Assembly (NCBI GenBank): GCA_015501585.1
Contig: JADNRY010000015.1
Coordinates: forward strand, 496,001 to 560,000
Direction of reading: 5' to 3'
Origin: Rhodocollybia butyracea
Lineage: Eukaryota; Basidiomycota; Agaricomycetes; Agaricales; Omphalotaceae
DNA: 64,000 bases
The translations under genes were made by a program, and so were the position numbers. Under the pieces are notes generated by a model that ran no database searches, was not told where the DNA came from, and saw only the letters and a program-made list of their open reading frames with translations. Shown here one piece after another: positions 46,890-55,548 of the stretch; the stretch's first letter is position 1, and the number at the start of each line of letters is the position of its first letter.

Positions 46890-49710
46890 ATGTCTTCCAC
46901 ATCCTCAAGCAGCGACAAAGCCGAGATCATGGCGGAGAACGAAAAATTGCAGACGATGTTGGAGGAAGAGGATCCCATCCCAGAAGAGGGTACTCCAGAA
47001 CGTCTTCGTGCTGAGCGAAAACTCGTTCGAAAACTCGATACAAGAGTCTTGCCCACAGTTGTTTTGATATATATTATGAACTACATCGATGTGAGTAAGT
47101 CTTCCGCAAGACAATTGGTCTTTAAACTTATCAAACTCTCTCAGCGACTCGCAGTGAGCACAGCGAGGTTGAAAGGTCTGGAACAGGATCTTGGTCTTTC
47201 TGGTGTGTTGGCGCTCGAACTAAGTATCATAGTGCTGATCCGCCTCCTTTAGACTTACAGTACAATGTCATTCTGTCCATCGTATACGTTTCCTACTGTT
47301 CGGCCCAACTTCCTTCCAACATGGTTTGTGTTCTCTTCTTCCTCCTCTGTCGAGCTCTAAAGAAACTCTGACTGAATTTCAGTTGTTGAACTGGATAAAA
47401 AGGTTTTCGCTTCTATTTTCTGTCCGTTCAGTTTGTTCATGATGTTTCTCCTCGCAGGCCTTCTTTGTAAATACCCGCATTCATGCAATACTACCAGCGC
47501 GTACTAATTATTTTTCTTTCTTTAAGATACATTGGTGCAAACGTTGTAGCTTGGGGTCTCATTAGCACTTTGACCGGAGTGCGTTCTGGTTCATGATTTG
47601 ATTACGGGTGCACCTGGTTGACCTGTTACTTTACTTCTAGATAACCCAGTCGTACGGTGGTATCCTTGCTACTCGCTTCCTGATCGGTATACCAGAGGTA
47701 TGTTAATTGCTCGGATATGAGTCAAGTTTGACCAATCAACATTCATTGGTGGGTCGCAGTGCGCATTTTACCCCGGCAGTAAGCTCTACAACCTTCCATC
47801 CCGCCATATCCCTATTCTAATATCAAGATATTAGCTGTCTACCTCTTATCACGCTGGTACACCAAAAAGGTTTGCATTTCAGGAGATTACATGAATCACG
47901 ATGACAGAATGGTGATTTTTTAGGAGTTGGCTTTCAGATCGGCTATTCTTTATAGTGGCCTTCTCATTTCGAATGCGTTCGGTTCGGTAGGACAAACACT
48001 ACACTCAAGTCTAATCGTTGATCCGATTTGTTGCCCTTTGTAGCTCATAGCCGCCGGAATTCTTTCTAACATGAATGGTACACTCGGTATTGAAGCGTGG
48101 AGATGGTGCGTATCTCGGATTTTTATCATAGTGAGCTTAGTTTAGTTTCGCTTCGCTCTTTAGGCTATTCTTCATCGAAGTATGTATGGGGCTTGTCCAT
48201 AGTATTTGACCACTGCTGAAAACCTGTACTTAGGGCGCAATAACGATGTTTATTGGATTAAATACAATGTTCGTGGACCGTGATTGTATTTTTCCTCAAT
48301 AAGTTTATTATTTTCTCATACCTCGATCAAGGTGGTTGCTGCCCGACTATGTACGTACTACACGGAACTCTTCTGTTCTGGCTTTTCGCTGATTTCGATA
48401 TGCTTTACGTGGTTTCTTTAGCCTGTGAACACCCGATGGATGTCTTCGCAGGAATGCCGACTGGCCCAAGCACGCCTTGCAGATGATGCAGCTGAAGCTG
48501 ATCAAGATACAGCTACTGATTCGTACGTCGTCCCTCTGGTTGAAACTTATCTCACGCTAACTTTTGAGTTGCAGCCCTCTTCAAGGTCTTTTAATGGCCG
48601 TAAAGGATATCAAAGTCTGGATTTTTGCACTCATGGATTGCGCACAACTACTTGGTTTGAGCGCTATAGCTTTCTTCCCTACGTAGGTTTCATAGTCCAC
48701 CTCAGTATACATCCCTTACATCTATCCACTTTAGGTTGACGGCCACACTTGGGTTTAGTACTACTGTCTCACTCTTACTCGTCGCGTAAAGCATAACTCT
48801 GTTATGTCCTTGTACATTTGCTAAATATACTTAGACCTCCATGGATCTTGGCCACCATACTATGTTGCCTAAATGCTTGGCATGCAGGTGTGTCTCCTTA
48901 CTCGGCCTTCATCTTGGTCCATACACTGATCAATTTCTCTAACATTAAACCTTAGATCGGACTGGGGAGAGATTCTTCCATCAAAGTATGTGGTGGTGGG
49001 GAGTCTGTATCGGATTCATAATCTCTCTCGCCACTGAAAACACCGCGGCCCGATACGTATCCCTGTTCCTAATGGCCGCTGGATATGTTGGTGCGTATAT
49101 CTGTATATCTGAATTTGGATGGGTTATTGACTCTCGAGTTGGGCCTCATTGATCTAACGTACAAAGGCGCCTCCATGTGCCTTGTCTGGGTATCTAATGT
49201 GTTCCCTCGTCCGCCTGCGTCAGTTTGTCGAGCTGCATATTATAAGTTCTCCCTCCTAATCCATGAACCTTTATAGTAAACGAGCTGCAATCATGGGTTT
49301 GGTGAATGGCATTGGGAACCTAGGCAATCTGTAAGTTATGGGGAATAACGGTTTTGGTTCCCATTATTTCATTCAACTTAGAATGGGCTCGTTCATCTGG
49401 AAAACTGAATGGGGTCCAGCATATCACCAATCCATGATCATTTGCTTCGTTTCTTTGGTGTTTTCGACTGTTCTTTCTATAAGTGAGTTTACTTATTGTT
49501 TTTCGAATGAAAAATTTTCGACTTTCATCTAATGTTGTTTTTCCAGTACTTCGACAATTGATCATCCGCGATAACAAGAAACTTGACGCAGATGAGAAGG
49601 CGGTTCTTGGTGAACTGAACCATACCCGAGTCAAAGAAGCTGCAAGGCTTGAAGGGATTACTTTGGAACAAGCGATGCAAAGGAGGAAGGGATTCCGTTA
49701 TTTGTACTAG
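46890..49710 (+). CDS. MFS transporter, anion:cation symporter (allantoate permease-like) family
   Basis: About 500 residues in roughly 17 exons. Acidic N-terminal cytosolic region (MSSTSSSSDKAEIMAENEKL) followed by RKLDTRVLPTVVLIYIMNYI DR (TM1, typical of the Dal5/ACS group), GLEQDLGLSDLQYNVILSI, YCSAQLPSNMLLNWIKRPS, NVVAWGLISTLTGITQSYGG, RFLIGIPECAFYPGAVYLLS and RWYTKKELAFRSAILYSGLL, the family signature. Then LIAAGILSNMNGTLG, WRWLFFIEGAITMFIG, LLPDYPVNTRWMS, the second half with KDIKVWIFALMDCAQLLG, NVFPRPPAKRAAIMGLVNGI and GSFIWKTEWGPAYHQSM, and a C-terminal tail ending GFRYLY at 49710. Substrates of the family include allantoate, nicotinate, pantothenate and biotin precursors; which one is unknown. 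Intact where checked. Confidence 0.9.
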
Positions 49711-50013
49711 GATTGCTTTCCAAGTAACTTCATCTTCACTGTGTATTATTATCTAGTAGATACCAGATGCCTTTTTTCAGTTGATATAGTCGGAAAATTT
49801 GGACAATGGATACTTGAAAAACTCTCCGTGACAGTGAGTTTTCATTAATCATCTCCTTCCGAGCTGGTCGCACATTTAACAGATGTACTGGATGCTCAGC
49901 GCAAAGTGCTCGGGACTATCGTCTTTGACGGCCAGGGAAATTCAGGAGTAAGACTGGGATTTATTTGAATTACAAGCACTACCGGCCTCCTTCCCTTCTT
50001 CCCCCGTGTAGCG
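49711..50013. other. Convergent 3' spacer
   Basis: Between the MFS gene (+) and secreted-family copy 1 (-). The right edge shares GAATTACAAGCACTACCG-like sequence with the 3' flanks of the other two family copies. Confidence 0.5.
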
Positions 50014-50816
50014 TCAAGTAAGGCTCAGCTTCATACGACTCTGCTCCCGGAGAAAATTCGCGGCATCTGTAATAACTTGGGGGGGTTTGTGACGATTCTT
50101 CACCTGAGCCATCACCATCACCCAAGCTCTTAACAGCGGAAATCGCTTCAAAAACTCGGGAGTTGCTTTATCCTCTGCCTCCTTGTGGGAGTGATCTCCA
50201 AGATGCTGCAGATTGAACACCCAATACATATGGTCCACCAACGGCATACGCCAATGATCTTCGCCGTAGAGAACCTTGGCGCTGGCCGCAACCTTAGTAA
50301 GATCAAAATCTTTGGCGTCGCAGATGACCCCACCAAAAATATCAAGTCGTGAGGATCCTCCTTCGGTGTGACAGCAAATCCATATCCAAATCCATATTCA
50401 TATCCATGGAACTCCGGGGGGTCGGTACAGAAGTTCCTTCCTTCGAGCTTGTAATAATACATGCCCGAGTGGTCAGATTTTATAGGTTCACCCTTCGCAG
50501 TCAGCTGTACGTGCTCCGGTTTTACTGAGCCATCTCCCCTTTGCGTCACCATTTCACTAATGTATTTCTTCACATGGACCTGCACTGCGGGTGGAACTTG
50601 TACTGGATCTTTACCGTTTGAATCGAGCATTTGCACAGGGGTACCGTGAGATGGTACCGAGTAGTCCCTAGTTTTGGAAAAGTCAATGGATTATCAGAAT
50701 CGATACGTCATGTATGCGTTGCCTTTGGCGCTGGCTCTGGCGGCGGCGTTGGCGCAGCACACGCAGGGGAAATACGCGAGGAGGAGGAAACCTAGGGAGT
50801 GATGTGTGAATAACAT
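50014..50816 (-). pseudogene. Unknown secreted-protein family, copy 1 (degenerate)
   Basis: Homologous to the copies at 53173 and 58920. The first exon at 50816 gives the signal peptide MLFTHHSLGFLLLAYFPCVCC. The body has HVKKYISEMVTQRGDGSV, HSGMYYYKLEGRNFCTD, GYEYGFGYGFAVTPKEDP, and the end has WVMVMAQVKNRHKPP then ANFLREQSRMKLSLT. Three defects: the first intron's GT donor seen in the other copies (GTAAGACATACATGA) reads GGCAACGCATACATGA; exon 2 appears one base out of phase; and the frame changes at a five-A run (50335-50339 on the plus strand) between PHDLIF and GGVICDAK. No known domain. Confidence 0.65.
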
Positions 50817-53172
50817 TGAGAGAGATAATCGGAGAGCGCTGTGTGAGAGGAGCGTTGGGGATGTCGATGATATGCTGGTGACAAAGGGGCGCGATACGAG
50901 TGAAATGAACCAGCAGTTAGGGAAGTGCTTGCTCTTTCGTTTCATCTATGAGTTGGCACGGAAAGATTTGAGACTGTAACCTAGTCCACTTCCATTAGAA
51001 CGCACAGCTGTGGCGGCGGTAAGGGGTATCACCTGGTATCACGAGTTACCACCTAGGGACATCATCAGATGCCTCCCTGCCTGCCCCTCCCCGAATGTCT
51101 GTGAGGGGAGCATCCGCCTTCTGGAGGCCGAGCTGCGAGTAGTAGCGAGTAGTGACTGAGTTCGCTTTATCGTTTCATCCTCAATACAATGGACATATGC
51201 ATGTAGGCATGAGAAGTTGACACAAAAAGATGAGTTGACACAGTAAGTACTTAAGTACTTAAACACAGCAGGCAAGGGTGGACTGAATATCCTTGGTCCC
51301 GGTTCGCATAAAGAGGACTCGAGAGCCAAGATAAGGACAAAACCGAGGGTACTAGCTCCGATGACTTTAGACCGGTGCATACCCGGTATAGGCGCATGGA
51401 GCACTACCACAACATCTTCACGAAGAATAGGCATGTTCTTCCAGATATCCGCGTCTAAATGACTTCAGCCTTCTAGTATAAAAGAAAATATCACAACATC
51501 GAAACCCATTTTACCGAACTTGTCAGATGTGGCGCTTCTTCTGTGACTGGCCTACGGGCCGGGGCGCTTATTTTTTTCGCTGGACTCCACTGTATCTCAG
51601 GAACCTGACAACTAGAAAAGATTTAGCATTGGCGTCCGATGGCACTATATAATATGGGATATGGGGCATGAAGTGGATGAAGCTTCGAAATTGAAGGCCA
51701 AGATTGTTTACTGCTGATGCGTACCTTCTACGTTACCTGCTCTCTTACTCTGATCTTGAATTGGTTGAGACGACTGTCACTTAGCTCCCCTCGTCACCCC
51801 AGAACTTACACTGCTTGCCTATTCGAACACTTCTGTCGATGTCTCCAACCTGTCCGACAAGTACGGCGAGCACTAGCTGCACATCGAACACATTAGCTTT
51901 CCTTGCATCTCCCCTCATCGAATTCTTTTTCACTGGATCCAAGAGATACATATCTTTTCCCGTCTGTATTTCCCCGTTCGAAGACACGGCTCTCATATGT
52001 TTCTCGATTTTAACAAAAGCCAAGCCGAATGCATAATTTACGCGCAGATGAAGGAACGGTGACTTTGACATCGATTCCATCGAATCATATATCGAGTTCT
52101 TCATCCACCACGTCAATCTCTTCTCATACACCTGTGCAATCAGTATCATCGCCGTACGCTCCGCCACCACCTCTTTCTCCTCTTCCACCTTTGCCATCAT
52201 CCGCGGCCCAAATTGAGCAACCGGAACCGGAAGCACTGAATCTGGCTTCTTTACGACACGCTCCACTCAAATGAAGTGCTATGGCAGTCGGCGGGGAATC
52301 GAATACACAGCCGTACACCCAGTGCTGGTGGAGCGGCAAGTCTTCGAGGCGGGCGCGACTAAGGATCTTGGGGGGTCATTTGGGGGAGGAAGTCCCGGCC
52401 CTAGTGTTGTTCCAGCGTGCGACCCACCTAATAGTGCCAAATCTTTGCGTGTTCTATCGTTGGACCTGATTTGCCATTATCACCTCGTAGCCGAGCTTCC
52501 TTGCTCTCATAGGGATTTTCGGGTCCTCTCTCGGACTGGGAAGAGATTCCCCGCCCCAGAATCTAACCCAGAATCCCAAGAAAGGCGTGTATGAATGCCC
52601 TGTGGTTTGATAGTGTTTCCCACGACGCTTCTCCTGCGGTCTCGTACGATGTCAACAAAGATGGTGTCAAAGTCGCCGTGCTGACGCTTATCAAGTCTGC
52701 GTTCCGGCTTGCTAAAACTGTACAGGGTGTAGTCCAGCTCAACGAAAGACAGTAGAGCGAGAGTTGTTTGGGTGAGTTGGTTCATAAGCCGGTACTACGA
52801 GCTCTGACTATCTTTACCCTCGCTCATCCGCCCTTCTCGAAACACGAAACCTTCCCATATCCACTACACCCAACACTGCTACAGCTATCCGTCAACTAAA
52901 ACGTGCCCATGTAAAGCATTCCCCAGGCTTTGTTCTGTCAAGTTTAAGCTAGTGCATGTGGTATTCGATGGATGATGTCTGATTCTCTGCATTGACTGTT
53001 GGCTCATTTACTTGGTACAAATTGTTTTTCGAGTTTGACTGAACTATGTATATAGTAAGTGTATAACGACATGTAAGTAGATGAATCTTCTGGGATTCGA
53101 ATTACAAGTATCGAATCGCTACTACCCTCCTCCTTTGAGTCCTTGCCTTGTTCCCTCAGGCTCGGGTTAACA
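50817..53172. other. Intergenic; unresolved open frames at 51780-52600
   Basis: The left 420 bp hold the shared upstream block of the secreted family, split by a 223 bp segment (50947-51169). Between 51780 and 52600 both strands have long frames (a 161-codon minus frame; a plus frame with a Ser/Pro-rich APPPPLSPLPPLPS stretch) but I could not identify a family or exon plan, so no gene is called. Confidence 0.35.
50947..51169. repeat. Displaced segment flanked by 10 bp direct repeats
   Basis: TCGTTTCATC occurs at 50937-50946 and 51170-51179, on both sides of 223 bp that interrupt an upstream block continuous in the other two family copies (53928-54075 and 59683-59822). Inside the segment, GACTGTAACCTAGTCCACTT and CAGCTGTGGCGGCGG match sequence that lies several hundred bp further upstream in copy 3 (60043-60127). 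Confidence 0.6.
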
Positions 53173-53895
53173 TCAAGTCGGGACCGTTGTTTTCATATCC
53201 ATTTTCTTCCGCACCAAATTTCCAGCCTTGATGACAACCTCCGAATCGGATTCTTCAAGGGTTGCATGCTCGGTCTCAAGGAAAGCCATCCGCATCAGCC
53301 AAGGTCTTACCAGCGCAAATTCCGTCAAAAACTCGAAAAATAGTTCCTCCCGCAGTTCTTTGGCGCTCTTTAGCTGCGCGCCAGAGATTCCGGCAGGGAA
53401 GGGTTGATGGAACACATAGTAACGAGGTTTCTTGGTCCTCGGAATCACCGTATGGGAGATAATTGTACCAAACATAATCTCCTGGGGATTCTTATCCTTC
53501 GGCGGGGTGACGACAGATCCATAGCATGTGTAGGGGACACGACAGTACCGGCCTTCCATGAGCTTGTAATAAAGCATGATTGAGGGGTCGAATACAGCGT
53601 TTGAAGTCATCGTGCCCTCATGTTTTATATCCTGCACATTGCCATCCCCCATTTCTGTGGCCAGGGCAATAACGCATCTATTGAGTTCATATGGCGCGTT
53701 CATTGGGATCATTACTAGGTCACCGTGTTTATCAAGCGATTTCAATTTGTACTTGACGTCGCGTCGTTCCTAGTTTTAGAAAAAGTTAATAAACCAGAAT
53801 TGGCATCATGTATGTCTTACCAGCGGCGCAGCACACGCGGGGGACATGAGTACCGCGAGGAGGATGAAACGCAGCCAGTGATGTGTCAAGAACAT
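53173..53895 (-). CDS. Unknown secreted-protein family, copy 2
   Basis: Two exons. Exon 1 (start 53895) encodes the signal peptide MFLTHHWLRFILLAVLMSP with ACAAPL, then a GTAAGACATA intron. Exon 2 reads ERRDVKYKLKSLDKHGDLV, CVIALATEMGDGNVQ, SIMLYYKLMEGRYCRVPYT, YGSVVTPPKDKNPQEIMFGT, YYVFHQPFPAGISGAQL, LREELFFEFLTEFALVRPWL and AGNLVRKKMDMKTTVPT at 53173. About 216 residues. Conserved across copies: LTEF/PWL region, a K-x-R-x-x-C pattern around YYKL-EG, VVTP-KD, and the basic C-terminus. I know no named family. Mature protein is probably extracellular. Intact. Confidence 0.7.
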
Positions 53896-55548
53896 TGGGG
53901 AAGATATAATCAGAATTCTGTGAGGAGCGTTGGAGATGAGATGGCAATGAAGTGGCGCGAGAGGAGTGAACTGAACCAGCAGTTCGGGGAGTGTTTGCGT
54001 TTTCGTTTCACTTATATAGCCTTGATACAATGGACATATGCATATATGATGCATTGGTACAAAAAGATGTACTATCGAATATTGCCAATTTACAAAACAC
54101 TTATGGGGTTAAGTCTAGAGTTCGCATCATAATGCTTTGCACTTTCCCTCCTCCCCACTTGCTCTTCTCAGCTGTGGCGGCGGCAAGGGATCATTCTGGT
54201 GTAGATGGGTCCCGAGCTCGGCATCCAAGGGATTTTCAGAATCAGACCGGCCCTCATTTCAGCGAACTCGAATCCAGCAGCCATCCGACCGATTTTCTGC
54301 CATCGAACGAGCCCAAAAGCTGACGGAGCTAATCACGGAGCAAACTTATGGTGCCCAGAATTTACAGCCAGTCAGAGCTAGTAAGCCTGTATTTTCCATT
54401 TCAATGATAGTGGCATGCTCATGCGCAACCCGTCGCCCGCTCATGCTAACGAGTCACGAGTTGCCAGTGCCAGGATGAGGAAGTGCGTGCCCTCTTTAAT
54501 AGTATATAATAATATTACCATAAGCCATATTAGGTTCATGGATTATATATTACAGCTATTATGGAGGTATGATGCTCCATCTTTGTTGGCGGAAAGTGTT
54601 CACGCGCTGGGCCCGCGGGTGGGCTCTTTCGGCCAATAACCCGGGCCTGAGGCTGCTGTACTAAGTGCCTAAATCTCAAGGACAATCTAGTACAAGATAT
54701 AATAGTGCAAGCAGTACCAAAAATCCACTGCTAATTTTTGATACGGTGATTAGCATCTGAAAGGCAAGGAGATTCGGAACTTAGAGGGTGAGGGTAGTGG
54801 GTGGTAGGTGAGCGAAAATTTTTGAACGGCTTTCTTGATGAAAGGAAAAGTTGCAAAGCTTTGGTGCAGGGGGATAAGTCTGTGAGGGTCTCATACTTGA
54901 ACTATGCCGGAGCTTTTTTTGATGCAGGTGTGAAAACAACTACAGGTTTACTGATTCTTTCATCCATCTTCAAGCACCATCTCACTGTTGATCTGATTGA
55001 TCAAGGCTTAAGTATAGGACCAGGACAATACTCGGCCCAGTCAGCACAGAGCTGAAAGTGGTTTCATAAAGGAAATAGCCGGTCCCCATGGCGGAAAGGC
55101 GGCGAGCTCAACTTCTGAAAAGAAGGTGTGATTGCAAAGCCGACGTCGGGATGGAAGCTTGTATGTAGCTAAAATGTTTCCAGTGTTCCGTTGAGCGTCC
55201 AGTAGTCCTAAGTGTGCATGATATCTTTACCTGTTAAGTCGCTAATCTTCCTCCTGTCATTCCCCATCTTCTCCGCTTGATGTCTCTAATTTTGTAGTTA
55301 CTTTGTTACTGAAGGTCATTTTTGTACGGCTAATAATAAGTAAGTGCTGTTCTCTGTGCGTGGGAACATTTTAACTTAAAACGCCCACGTAGTGTTAGAC
55401 CCGCCACAGACGTGTGGTCCCAAGCCTGCCACCGGATGTCGGCACCTATTTTTGCACAGTCCATCCGGCATTGTTTGAATTGCCAATGGAGCGAGGAATC
55501 CAGAGTAAGTACTTAAGGCCAAAGATTTCTTCATAAACTTGAACAAAC
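53896..55548. other. Intergenic; shared upstream block of the secreted family
   Basis: 53928-54075 is the conserved block (CGCGAGAGGAGTGAACTGAA, CAGTT, GGGGAGTGTTTGC, TTTCGTTTCACTTATATAGCC) and 54170-54260 resembles 51005-51030 and 60110-60180. From 54300 to 55548 I see no gene. Confidence 0.5.

Noticed and set aside
51781..52266. 161-codon minus-strand frame and overlapping Pro/Ser-rich plus-strand frame
   Set aside because: No recognisable family, no ATG at the frame start, and no consistent exon plan on either strand; left uncalled.
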